Shown: one piece after another, positions 1 through 8,375 of the stretch
Numbering within the stretch: the first letter of the stretch is position 1
Layout: every line of letters begins with the position of its first letter
Assembly (NCBI RefSeq): GCF_017571495.1
Contig: NZ_JAGETZ010000008.1
Span: 124,001-188,000, forward strand
Source: Hymenobacter negativus
GTDB taxonomy: Bacteria; Bacteroidota; Bacteroidia; Cytophagales; Hymenobacteraceae
Direction of reading: 5' to 3'
Length of the DNA: 64,000 bases
Program-made: the position numbers and the translations under genes
The notes under the pieces: model-generated
The model's database searches: none
What the model saw: the letters and a program-made list of their open reading frames with translations, nothing else
Told to the model about the DNA's origin: nothing

Positions 1-1230
1 GCCCAGCAGGAGGGCTCGGCTTATTATGTGGGGGCGGGCAAGATTATGATGGCCCTGATTCTGGCCCACGCCACCGACATGCTGGGCGACATTCCCTACC
101 GCGAGGCCTTCCAGGGCGACAAAAACTACACGCCGGCCTACGACCCGCAGGAGCAGCTCTACGGCGACATCGACCAATTGCTGGACGAGGGCATCACGGA
201 AATGAGCAAGCCGGCGTCGGCCAATATGCGCCCTTTCTACTCGACCTCACCCAGCCCCAACGGCGACATTCTGTACAAGGGCGACCCCACGAAATGGGTG
301 CGCCTGGCGTGGTCGCTCAAGGCCCGTCAGCAGCAGCACCTCACCAAAAAAGGCGGCAAGTACGACCCCGCCAAGGTGCTCGACTACGTCAGCAAGGGCT
401 TCCGGGGCTCGGCCGATGACTGCATCTTGCAGTTCCAAACGCTGGTGTCGCCGCTGGCCAATACCACCAACTACTACGGCCAGACGCGCAACAACTTCGC
501 TACCTACACCTACGGGGCCAACTTCATCAAATTCCTGAACGGTGCCACCTTCCCGGGTGTAGTCGACCCGCGCCTGCCTATCATGGCCACGGCTACCAGC
601 ACCGGCGCCGACCCCGGCCGGGGTGGGGGACCGGCTAGCACCACGACGCTGACCGACTTCTACAGCTCCTGGTATGCCCGCGACATTGGCTACATGGACG
701 TCATCACCTATCACGAGCTCCAGTTCATCAAGGCCGAGGCGGCGTTTCTGGCCAACCAAAAGTCGGTGGCGCTGGCCGCTTACCGCGAGGGCATCCAGGC
801 GCACATGACCAAGATTGGGCCCGGCGGCACGTTTAGCACGCCCACGGTCACGTTCCCGGCCATTACCCCGGCCCAGATAACGGCCTACCTGGCCAGCGGC
901 GCCGTGGCCCAGACCGAGGCCGACCTGGCGTCGCCCGCCACGCCCAACGTGCCCCGCGCCATCATGCAGCAGAAGTACATCGCCATGTTCCTGAACCCGG
1001 AATCCTGGACCGACATGCGGCGCTACGACTTCAGCCCCGACATCTACCCCAACCTGGTGTTCCCGGCCGGGGCCAGCTCCGACGCGGGCGGGCAATTTCC
1101 GCGCCGCCTGCTGCCCGGCGCTACCGAGGTGCTCTACAACAACGCCCGCCTGCAGGCCCTCACGGGCCCGGACGGCATCAACGGCCTCAGCCCAAAGTTC
1201 TTCACCCAAAAAATGTGGTGGGACCAGTAG
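1..1230 (+). CDS. SusD/RagB-family outer-membrane lipoprotein, C-terminal part (5' truncated)
   Basis: The frame is open from the first base of the window, so the signal peptide and lipobox lie outside it. The protein resembles SusD-like (SusD-like_2 type) proteins: an early segment reading GDIPYREAF, then the tyrosine- and aspartate-rich 'Y-DPQEQLYGDIDQLLDE' stretch, a helical KAEAAF segment near residue 235, and a C-terminal block around IMQQKYIAMF...SWTDMRRYDF that is typical of the family. SusD proteins sit on the outer leaflet of the outer membrane and cap a SusC TonB-dependent transporter, binding glycans or peptides for uptake. The SusC partner is expected just upstream, outside the window. 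The lipoprotein gene 48 bp downstream is probably in the same operon. The substrate cannot be told from the sequence. Confidence 0.9.
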   Translation, partial: AQQEGSAYYVGAGKIMMALILAHATDMLGDIPYREAFQGDKNYTPAYDPQEQLYGDIDQLLDEGITEMSKPASANMRPFYSTSPSPNGDILYKGDPTKWVRLAWSLKARQQQHLTKKGGKYDPAKVLDYVSKGFRGSADDCILQFQTLVSPLANTTNYYGQTRNNFATYTYGANFIKFLNGATFPGVVDPRLPIMATATSTGADPGRGGGPASTTTLTDFYSSWYARDIGYMDVITYHELQFIKAEAAFLANQKSVALAAYREGIQAHMTKIGPGGTFSTPTVTFPAITPAQITAYLASGAVAQTEADLASPATPNVPRAIMQQKYIAMFLNPESWTDMRRYDFSPDIYPNLVFPAGASSDAGGQFPRRLLPGATEVLYNNARLQALTGPDGINGLSPKFFTQKMWWDQ

Positions 1231-1277
1231 GGATGGCCGCAGCATCGCTACCGTTTCACTAATAAAAACCTGACATC

Positions 1278-2567
1278 ATGAACACCCAACGATATATCTC
1301 CTGGCTGCTGCCGGTGCTGGCGGTAGCGGGCGGGCTGCTGGCCAGCTGCCAGAAAAACGAAGAGCGGCCCTATGCCGTGAGCAGCGACGACCAATTTCCC
1401 ACCCTGCTCACCAATGCCTTCGGCAACGCCACCAAGTACGCGGTGGGCGAAACGGTGCCCATTGAATTGCAGTTTGCCGCGCAGGGCGCGCCCATCCAGG
1501 AAATCCGCATTTTCCAGCGCATCGAGCCCGCCTCCGATTCGGTGGTGGTGCAGACGCTGCCCGGCACGCAGGCAGTCTATTCGCGCCGCAAATTTGTCGA
1601 TACGCTGGTGGTGAACCTTGTGATTCCCCCTGCGCCCAACCAGGCGCGGGTGCGCTTCTCGGCGGTGGTGGCGAGTGCCAATGGGCTGACCAAGGTGCGC
1701 TCGGTGCCCATTCGGATAGCGGCGGCCACGCCCACGGCGCGCATCGCATCGGTTAGCAACGTGACGGCACCGGCTGCCGCCTCGCTCGTGCCCGGCGACG
1801 TGGTGCGCTACAGCGTGCTCCTGAATGAGAACGGCATCAACGCCTACCCCGAGCGGCCGGCCGCCCCGCCCGCCGCTACCGCCGTGCTCTTCAACAACCT
1901 CGATAGCCTCGTGACCTACGTGCGCGTGGGCACGGCCCCCGAGCGCCGGTTTGCCCGCCAGAAGCTTCCCGCCACCGGCACCCAGACGGGGGCCGCTACC
2001 ACGGTGAACCTGGACCTGACCCTGCCCGCCGGCACCGCTGGCCAGGACGTGGTGTTCCGCTTCGAGGCCAAAAGCCGCTACCTGGGCACGCCCAATTTCC
2101 GCACTGCTTCGGTCACGGCCGCGCCCATCACGCTGGGCACGGCCACGCCACTGGCCGCCGTGCGCGCCCTCTCCCTCACCTACACCGGCACCGCGGGCGG
2201 CGACCTGGCCGCGCTGGATTTAACCACTTTCACCCCGGTGGCTGCCGCCGCCCCTGCCACCAGCAAGGACCTGACCATCAGTAGCACGGCCAGCAATGCG
2301 GTGCAGTTCCGCAGCCTGAGCACGGGCACCCGGTTGGTGCGCTCCACGGCCGCTGCTTACACCAACGCCAACCTGAACAACCTTCGGCAGCTGTACAACA
2401 CGGCTGCGGCCACGGCTCAGGTCACCACGCTGGACAACATTGTGGTGGGCGATGTCATCCTCCTCAAGCTGCGCGGGCTCGACCATTATGCCGTGGTGCA
2501 GGTGGCGGGCATCAACCGCACTTCCACGACGGATGTGGTGGTAAGCCTGAACATCAAGGCGCTGTAG
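1278..2567 (+). CDS. SusD-associated lipoprotein of unknown function
   Basis: This is a 429-residue protein with a clear lipoprotein signal: a hydrophobic stretch after MNTQRYISW, then the lipobox LLASC with Cys at about position 24. The rest is rich in Thr, Ala and Val with beta-strand character and no catalytic motif I recognise. It follows the SusD gene by 48 bp on the same strand, the position usually held by SusE/SusF-like or other surface ligand-binding accessory proteins in Bacteroidota uptake loci. A role in substrate binding beside the SusCD complex is inferred from position only. A large inverted repeat 30 bp after the stop probably ends the transcript. Confidence 0.8.
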   Translation: MNTQRYISWLLPVLAVAGGLLASCQKNEERPYAVSSDDQFPTLLTNAFGNATKYAVGETVPIELQFAAQGAPIQEIRIFQRIEPASDSVVVQTLPGTQAVYSRRKFVDTLVVNLVIPPAPNQARVRFSAVVASANGLTKVRSVPIRIAAATPTARIASVSNVTAPAAASLVPGDVVRYSVLLNENGINAYPERPAAPPAATAVLFNNLDSLVTYVRVGTAPERRFARQKLPATGTQTGAATTVNLDLTLPAGTAGQDVVFRFEAKSRYLGTPNFRTASVTAAPITLGTATPLAAVRALSLTYTGTAGGDLAALDLTTFTPVAAAAPATSKDLTISSTASNAVQFRSLSTGTRLVRSTAAAYTNANLNNLRQLYNTAAATAQVTTLDNIVVGDVILLKLRGLDHYAVVQVAGINRTSTTDVVVSLNIKAL

Positions 2568-2596
2568 CGCCGCTTGCGGCAAGCGCCTTACCGAGA

Positions 2597-2638
2597 GTGC
2601 CCACCTGGCTCGCCACATGTGGCTGGCTGGGTGGGCAC
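2597..2638 (+). terminator. Large imperfect hairpin after the SusD operon
   Basis: Two 21-bp arms (2597-2617 and 2618-2638) are imperfect inverted repeats meeting at an ACATGT centre. There is no T-run after the hairpin, so it may be a processing or stabilising structure rather than a standard intrinsic terminator. Its right arm ends in GTGGGCAC, a word that recurs in the first tandem repeat downstream. Confidence 0.45.
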
Positions 2639-2652
2639 TGTGGTGTATAGGT

Positions 2653-2839
2653 CCGCAACGTATTGCGATGCCCGTGGGCACTGTGGTATATAGGCCCGCA
2701 ACGTATTGCGATGCCCGTGGGCAGTGTGGTGCATAGGCCCGCAACGTATTGCAGTACCTGTGAGCAGTGTGGTGCATAGGCCCGCAACGTATTGTGATGC
2801 CCGTGAGCAGTGTGGTAATGGGCATCGCAATACGTTGCG
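2653..2839. repeat. 43-bp tandem repeat ending in an inverted copy
   Basis: Successive units begin at 2653, 2696, 2739 and 2782, exactly 43 bp apart. Each starts CCGCAACGTATTG and runs through GTGRGCA-TGTGGT. The first three are full, with a few substitutions between copies; the fourth is nearly complete. It is followed at 2820-2839 by a 20-bp exact reverse complement of the first half of unit 1, so the array can fold on itself. The unit length is not a multiple of three and there are no spacers. The array fills most of the 391-bp gap between the lipoprotein genes; the rest, 2840-2958, shows nothing further. Confidence 0.9.
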
Positions 2840-2958
2840 ACGGTTTTCGGCAATAGGGTAAGCGGTTTCGCCTTGCTGGCGCGCATTGTAGATGCGGACA
2901 ATAGGCAGTATTATCGAGCGTTCCCCTTGGACTCACATCTCCCAAGTATTGCTCGCTG

Positions 2959-3780
2959 ATGAACCATACCCGCTGCTACCTGCTTGCATGCGCGGCGTTG
3001 AGTGGTTGCTCCACGCCGGATGCATCCACCAGCGCTTACCCGCAGAACGCGGCCATTTCCTCACCTGTTGGGGTGCCCCACGACTCGGCCATTAGCTACT
3101 TCCCGGCCAGCGCCAGCGTGAATACCAGCCCGGATTCGCTGATGAGGCAGTTGGGAGGTTGCGAAAGTGAATTCCAAGATGCCTCGAAGGAGTTGGGTAC
3201 CTTCAACGCGCCGGTGTTATACAACTATTACCCGGGCCACGCCATCTACCGGTTTTTGTGGTCGCGTTCCTTTGACCGGCCGGTCCTGCTCACGTTGGCA
3301 TTGTCGGAGGCCGGTGGGATCCTGAGAACGCAGCTTCTAAGCAAGAATCTCATGTTTAAGACTCTTTCATTGGCGGAAGAACAACAGACCCTTAAGCGTA
3401 TTGCTGAAGCAGAAAGCCTCGCCCGAGAAGAGAAAGACGAAGAAAGAAGGGCCTCTTTCTTGGGAAGCGCCAAAAGCACACGGGAGGACCTTAGGCTCAC
3501 CAAGCTACCATTGGAGATAATAACGGGAAAGCCGGTCACCTTGAGCAACGCCCAGGTTCAGCAGTTTCGTGAGTTGCTCATGCAAGCTGGTTTCTGGCAG
3601 TTGCCCAGCTGCGAGCCCATCCACCTAACGGACGGGTCTAGTTGGGTACTGGAAGCTCACGAGCCAGACCAGTATAAAGTGGTTTTTCGCCAAAGTCCCC
3701 GCAACGAGCAAGCACCCTTCCGGCGCTGCTGCGAATTTTTGTTGAATCTGAGCGAGGCCCGGTCGGAAGAGCGGTACTAA
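2959..3780 (+). CDS. Hypothetical lipoprotein
   Basis: This 273-residue protein begins with a lipoprotein signal (lipobox LSGC, Cys about 17). The middle part (about 140-180) is charged and helical, with many Glu, Arg and Lys. I recognise no family. Base composition looks less GC-rich than its neighbours, especially around 3340-3560, which may point to a gene gained separately. The start at 2959 was chosen because it gives the signal peptide. An overlapping frame starting at 2892 is a shadow. The stop overlaps the stop of the convergent hydrolase gene by 4 bp. Confidence 0.75.
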   Translation: MNHTRCYLLACAALSGCSTPDASTSAYPQNAAISSPVGVPHDSAISYFPASASVNTSPDSLMRQLGGCESEFQDASKELGTFNAPVLYNYYPGHAIYRFLWSRSFDRPVLLTLALSEAGGILRTQLLSKNLMFKTLSLAEEQQTLKRIAEAESLAREEKDEERRASFLGSAKSTREDLRLTKLPLEIITGKPVTLSNAQVQQFRELLMQAGFWQLPSCEPIHLTDGSSWVLEAHEPDQYKVVFRQSPRNEQAPFRRCCEFLLNLSEARSEERY

Positions 3781-5603
3781 TTCCCGCCCCCAAACAGCCG
3801 CCCGAAGAAGCCGCGCTTCTTGGGCTTCTCCTTCACCTTGACCTTGGTGAAGGGCGCGGCTTTGTCCGGGCTCTCGCCGCCGTTGGGCAGGGTGAAGCGC
3901 GGGTCGGGCTTGGTCGGGGCGGCCGGGGTGGCTATGGGAGCAGCGGCCACCGGCTTGGTGCCGCCGGGCGCCTGGCCCTGGGCAATTTCGGGCCCGGCCT
4001 GGCCGGTGGTGATGACGCGCATCGGCCGGCCCTCGTTGTGCATGCGGTCCACGGCCGTCACGTAGTAGGCGTAGGCCTGGCCGGGCACGGCGGTGGTATC
4101 CACGTAGGTGGCGGGGTAGCCGGGTGCCGGGCGCGGCAGGGCCAGGATGCGGCGCGGGTCGTTGGGCGAGCTGGCCTCGTTGGCCTCGAAGCGGTAGAGC
4201 ACGTAGTAAGTGGCCGCGTCGCCGTCGGTAGCGGGCGGGCCGGATTGCCAGCTTAGCGTCACGGTGGGGCCGGTGCGGCGCAGCAGCAGGTTGGTCACGG
4301 GCAGGGGCGGCAGGGCGTCCTTCCAGGGCATGGTGGGCACCAGCGCCGGGTAGCGGAACAGGTCCTGGGTGAGGGTGTCGGTGGTGTGCAGGGGGTTACG
4401 CATCACCGATTTGGCCGAGAAGAACACGCTGCCGTTTACCTCGCCCTCGTAGCTGCGGTTGAGGCGAATCTGGCGGGGCAGCTCGCGCGGGTTGCGCCAG
4501 GTGGTGTCCGAGCGGGTGCTCTCGAACATGCGGTAGGTGCCGTGGCCGATGTAGAGGTGGCGGTCGAACTTGTTATTGGCCCACCACTCTACCAGCACGG
4601 GGTAGGGGCAAAGGCGGAAATTGGTGCTCCAGTATAGCTGCGGCACGATGTAGTCAATCCAACCCTTTTCCAGCCAGCCGCGGGTGTCGGCATACAGGTT
4701 GGAGTAGGAGGGCTGCCCGGCCCGCGTGTCGGAGCCCTGCGGGAAGTCCTTCGACTTGTTCATCCATACCCCAAAGGGCGAGATGCCGAACTTCACCCAG
4801 CGCTTGGTGGCCTGAATGCTGTCGTGCAAATCGTGGATAAGAATGTCCACGTTGCGCCGCCGCCAGTCGCCTATCTTGGCAATGCTGTCGGGGTTGAAGG
4901 CCCGGAAAGCCGCCTCGTCGTGCAGCACCTGCCCGGCCTCGGGGTAGGGGTAGAAATAGTCGTCAAAATGCACCGCGTCAATATCGTAGCGCCGCACCAC
5001 GTCCAGAATCACGCGGGTGATGTGGTCGCGCACCTCCGGCAGCCCGGGGTTGTACAGCAGCTTGCCCGTGAAGCGCAGAAACCACTCCGGGTGCTGGCGG
5101 TAGGGGTGGTTGGGGGCCAGGCGGCGCGTGACGGAGTCCATGCTGGCGCGGTAGGGGTTGAACCAGGCGTGAAACTCCATGCCGCGCCGGTGTGCCTCCG
5201 TGATGAGGAAGGGCAGGGGGTCGACACCGTCGGCCGGGGCCTTGCCCTGGGTACCGGTCAGCCAGCGGCTCCAGGGCTCCAGGTCCGACTTATAAAAGGC
5301 ATCCGAAGCCGGCCGGATTTGCACGAACACCGCGTTCAGGCCGGCACGCTGGCCGGCATCGAGCAGGCGGCGGTACTCGCGGCGGTACTGGTCGGGCGTT
5401 TCACCGCGCTGGTTGGGCCAGTCGATGTTCTCCACGGTGGCAATCCACATGGCCCGCAGCTCGCGCTTGGGGGGCGGCAGGGCTTCCACCACCTCGGCAG
5501 CGTCGGGGGTGGTTTGGGCCTGGGAGGGAGTCAGCCAGGCGCCGCTGCCCAGCAGCAACAGCACCAATAGAAGCCGGCCAGCGGCAAGAGAACGGAGCAT
5601 CAA
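3777..5603 (-). CDS. Glycosyl hydrolase-like family 10 (GHL10/YngK-type) secreted protein with FN3 domain
   Basis: A 608-residue exported protein with a signal peptide (a run of Leu, then SQAQ near residue 30). Residues about 45-380 match the GHL10 (DUF187) TIM-barrel family: RELRAMWIATVENIDWP, then VFVQIRPASDAFY, the WFNPYRA strand, FDDYFYP, and IDYIVPQLYW. A fibronectin type III-like module (about 435-545, YYVLYRFEAN ... YAYYVTAVD) follows, then a low-complexity Pro/Ala/Lys tail. Members of this family are putative glycoside hydrolases acting outside the cytoplasm; the substrate is not known for this one. It is read on its own from the minus strand, tail to tail with the lipoprotein gene. 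Confidence 0.9.
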   Translation of the reverse strand: MMLRSLAAGRLLLVLLLLGSGAWLTPSQAQTTPDAAEVVEALPPPKRELRAMWIATVENIDWPNQRGETPDQYRREYRRLLDAGQRAGLNAVFVQIRPASDAFYKSDLEPWSRWLTGTQGKAPADGVDPLPFLITEAHRRGMEFHAWFNPYRASMDSVTRRLAPNHPYRQHPEWFLRFTGKLLYNPGLPEVRDHITRVILDVVRRYDIDAVHFDDYFYPYPEAGQVLHDEAAFRAFNPDSIAKIGDWRRRNVDILIHDLHDSIQATKRWVKFGISPFGVWMNKSKDFPQGSDTRAGQPSYSNLYADTRGWLEKGWIDYIVPQLYWSTNFRLCPYPVLVEWWANNKFDRHLYIGHGTYRMFESTRSDTTWRNPRELPRQIRLNRSYEGEVNGSVFFSAKSVMRNPLHTTDTLTQDLFRYPALVPTMPWKDALPPLPVTNLLLRRTGPTVTLSWQSGPPATDGDAATYYVLYRFEANEASSPNDPRRILALPRPAPGYPATYVDTTAVPGQAYAYYVTAVDRMHNEGRPMRVITTGQAGPEIAQGQAPGGTKPVAAAPIATPAAPTKPDPRFTLPNGGESPDKAAPFTKVKVKEKPKKRGFFGRLFGGGN

Positions 5604-5899
5604 GCAAAGACGATAGCAGGGATAATTGCCGCAAATTACGGCGCACCGCCGGGCTCCGCCGCAGGCAGCGGCCGGGCGGTGCGTTTAGGCGGGCCGTTTC
5701 GGCTGGGCGATGCGGGCCAATTTGCGGGTCGCGCCCTGGCATTGCCTTCCATCCGCTTGTCAGCTCCCAACTCTCCAAAAGCAGGACAGCATCCCTAATT
5801 ATCGCCTGACTATTCGCCAAATACCTGGAGCGGTGCGTAATTTTACAGAAGGAAGGCCAGTTTGATACCTCATTCAAACGCTGAAGCTTTACCCATCTA

Positions 5900-6622
5900 A
5901 TGGCCGAACTATCCAATCTACTCCCGCTCAATGAAGAGCTGCGCCTACAGGCCCTGCGCCCGTACCAGCTGTTCAATACCATGCAGGATGAGACGTTTAC
6001 GGAACTTGTGCGCCTCGCCGCAAAGCTCTTCAACGTGCCCATCGGCATCATTGCCTTTGTGGAGGAAGAAGAGGTCCGCTTCGGCCTCAACCACGGCCTC
6101 GACCCCTCCATGGACCGCGTGAACCGTTGGGAAACCCTGTGCTCGGTGGCCATGCTGGACGAGGGCGTCAGCGTGTACGAAGACCTGCACAACAAGCCCT
6201 GCGACCTCATCGACTCAGCCTTGGTGCTAAAGCTCAACCTGGGCTTTTACGCCGGCACCACCCTGCGAACGCCCGAAGGCCACGCCATCGGCGTATTGTG
6301 CGTGATTGACCACAAAGCCCGCCGCTTCCGCACCGAAGAAGGCGACCTGCTGGAACGCATGGGCAAAGTAGTCATGAGCCTGCTCGACCTGCGCTTACAC
6401 TTGGTGCAGCAGCCCCTCTGGAACCAGCAGCTTTGGACGGCGGTGTACGAGCGCATCGAAACCTCGATACTGCGGCTGGAAACCCTGGCCTCGCTGGCCA
6501 GCTGGGAAGAGCAGTCCGATAGCGCAGCCGCACAATCCTACCAGGAATCGACCCACGACGAAATGCTCCGGATAATCGACGTGCTCATCGAGCAGATTCA
6601 GCTACGGAACACTGCCGTCTAA
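5900..6622 (+). CDS. GAF-domain sensor protein
   Basis: This 240-residue soluble protein is made mostly of one GAF domain (about 25-165): FTELVRLAAKLFNVPIG, then RFGLNHGLD, RWETLCSVAM, FYAGTTLRTPEGHAIGVLCV and ID. The C-terminal 70 residues are helical and could dimerise. There is no histidine kinase, GGDEF or output domain, so the protein is a stand-alone ligand or redox sensor, or works with a partner elsewhere. It has a 296-bp divergent gap from the hydrolase gene, in which I see no clear site. Confidence 0.85.
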   Translation: MAELSNLLPLNEELRLQALRPYQLFNTMQDETFTELVRLAAKLFNVPIGIIAFVEEEEVRFGLNHGLDPSMDRVNRWETLCSVAMLDEGVSVYEDLHNKPCDLIDSALVLKLNLGFYAGTTLRTPEGHAIGVLCVIDHKARRFRTEEGDLLERMGKVVMSLLDLRLHLVQQPLWNQQLWTAVYERIETSILRLETLASLASWEEQSDSAAAQSYQESTHDEMLRIIDVLIEQIQLRNTAV

Positions 6623-6641
6623 CTATACCCCGGCATTCAAC

Positions 6642-6676
6642 AAAAAGGCCCGCAAACCTGGTTTGCGGGCCTTTTC
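6642..6676. terminator. Bidirectional intrinsic terminator
   Basis: Arms AAGGCCCGCAAACC / GGTTTGCGGGCCTT form a near-perfect stem with an A-run before and a T-run after. It sits between the convergent GAF gene and the small minus-strand gene. Confidence 0.9.
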
Positions 6677-6723
6677 TGTTCTCGGATGAGCATGGCCCTG
6701 GTCGAGCCAGAAGCCGTGCTTAC

Positions 6724-7017
6724 TCAGGAGCCTGTTAGCTCGGTATCCGTCAGCGGTTGGTCGGGTGTATCGGGGCCGCCTTCGAGGCCATTGGTCTGGC
6801 TGGCGTCGCCGTAGTCACCGCGGATACCCGCGCCGTCGCCCATATTTTGCTGAGTGCTGCTGGGGATGGTAGTGCCGGTGCTGGCTTGTTCATCGGGCGC
6901 CGTGTCGGGGGTGGCGTTCACCGTAGCATCGTTTTCCGATTCCTGGCTGGGCGTCGAGGCGGCGCTGTTGGCCATGTCGGGACGGGGGTCGGTGGGGTTC
7001 TGTTCGGGCGTGGGCAT
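6724..7017 (-). CDS. Small hydrophilic hypothetical protein
   Basis: The likely protein is 97 residues, starting at the ATG at 7017 (MPTPEQNPTD). It is rich in Thr, Ser, Asp, Glu, Pro and Gln with almost no hydrophobic residues, so it is probably disordered. No family is recognised. The same frame stays open upstream to 7473, but that part is arginine- and alanine-rich and is the shadow of the plus-strand gene at 7230, so the short form is preferred. It could also be a spurious frame. Confidence 0.5.
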   Translation of the reverse strand: MPTPEQNPTDPRPDMANSAASTPSQESENDATVNATPDTAPDEQASTGTTIPSSTQQNMGDGAGIRGDYGDASQTNGLEGGPDTPDQPLTDTELTGS

Positions 7018-7229
7018 GGGAAAGGGAAGTAAGCTTCGGCCTGCCGGGGCAGTGGCCGAAGTTGATGAAGGGAAAGCCACCACGGTGGCGGTTTCCTGCT
7101 GTACGGCCAGCCGGCCCGGTGGTTGGGCGCAGCCCAATTGCGCGCCGTGTGCCATCTTGGGGCTGCATTTGTCTTTTCCTTCATTCAATCCGGCCTTCCA
7201 GTGGACAGGCCGTTGCTTCCTTCGATACC

Positions 7230-8231
7230 GTGTCCGATTCCCCCACCGATTTCTACCACCAGAAAACCGACGCCGAGCTACAGTTTTTCGTTGACAACCC
7301 TGGCTATTATCAGCCCGAGCTGGTGCAGGAAGCCCGCCTTGAGCTGCGCCGCCGGGGCGTGGGGCCCGTGCCGCCCGCGCCCGTCGCAGCCTCCGTGCCT
7401 GAGCCGGCTCCCGCACCCGCCGCAGCTCCCGTATTCGCCGCGCCTGCACCGGCCCCAAGCTACCAGCCCGCATCCAAAGCTGCCCCTGCTTCCGGGCTGC
7501 CCGGCTTCCCGGTGGTAATGGGTGTGGCCGTGGTGCTGGCCCTGAGTGTGGGCGGCTTCTACTACGTGAAGCAGAAAAATAGTCCGGTCACCAGCGTAGC
7601 TCCGGTGGCTGATGTGGCTCCGGTAACTGATTCAGTTCCGGCAGCTGATATAGCCCCGGCAACTGAAGCGGACCCCGCGGCCGAAGCCACTCCAGCCCGC
7701 AAAAACCCGCCGGAACTCACCGAAGTAGCCACTTCGGTTGTGCCAACCTTCGATGTACCGGCCATTATCGAACAGCAGCTTAAGCACGTGCCCGCTACCG
7801 AACGGGCCGCTGCTGCCCAAGCCGGCCAGCCCCTACGGCAGTACCGCGAGCTGGCCAAGCGCTTCTGGACGGCCGAAACCCAGACCGAATACCTGCTGCA
7901 GCAAGCCCAGCAAGGCAAGCTCGATACCGCCCTGCCGGGCCACGTCGAAGCCGCTGAAGTTGCCTGGCAGCAGTTGAACAAAGCCACGGTGTACAGCTAC
8001 AAATTCGGCCCGGCCATGACCAGCCACCTCGACATAATGAGCCGCGTGGGCCGGCAGCAGCAGGAAGCGCTGTCCGATTTGCTGCTGGTAGCCAACAACC
8101 CGCAGAGCTACGAAAACAGCAAAACCCGCCAACGGGCTGCCGATGTCAACGACCTGCTCTCCGGCCTGCTGCCAAAGTCGCCGGTCACGGGCGAGCCCTA
8201 CGTTGCCATCGTGCGTCGGGTGACGTTGTAG
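7230..8231 (+). CDS. Single-pass membrane protein with rhomboid-type N-terminal motif
   Basis: I place the start at the GTG at 7230 (VSDSPTDFYHQ), giving 333 residues. An upstream start at 7062 would add a Pro/Arg-rich stretch antisense to the small minus-strand gene. The N-terminus carries KTDAELQFFVDNPGYY and EARLELRRRGV, a motif also found at the N-terminus of the rhomboid protease just downstream. A Pro/Ala linker leads to one membrane helix (about 95-115, VVMGVAVVLALSVGGFYYV), a second Ala/Pro/Val-rich linker, and a helical C-terminal domain of about 150 residues with no known fold that I can name. Order and shared motif suggest it works with, or arose alongside, the rhomboid gene. Confidence 0.75.
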   Translation: MSDSPTDFYHQKTDAELQFFVDNPGYYQPELVQEARLELRRRGVGPVPPAPVAASVPEPAPAPAAAPVFAAPAPAPSYQPASKAAPASGLPGFPVVMGVAVVLALSVGGFYYVKQKNSPVTSVAPVADVAPVTDSVPAADIAPATEADPAAEATPARKNPPELTEVATSVVPTFDVPAIIEQQLKHVPATERAAAAQAGQPLRQYRELAKRFWTAETQTEYLLQQAQQGKLDTALPGHVEAAEVAWQQLNKATVYSYKFGPAMTSHLDIMSRVGRQQQEALSDLLLVANNPQSYENSKTRQRAADVNDLLSGLLPKSPVTGEPYVAIVRRVTL

Positions 8232-8375
8232 GAGAGGCATCTGTCATCGCGTCGTTCCGGATAACGGCCGGCGCGCATGACGTTCCTTTGGGTTGTTCAA
8301 GTCTTCACTGCGGGCAACATCTGGCAAAGTGGCCGGTTGGGCAAGCTGGCGCGCTCCTTGCCGCGTCTGCTTGCA

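Noticed and set aside
2653..2839. CRISPR-like array
   Set aside because: The 43-bp units are directly adjacent without spacers, and there are no cas genes nearby.
2554..2945. Three overlapping minus-strand open frames across the 43-bp repeats
   Set aside because: They arise because the repeat lacks stops in these frames; there is no start context or family match.
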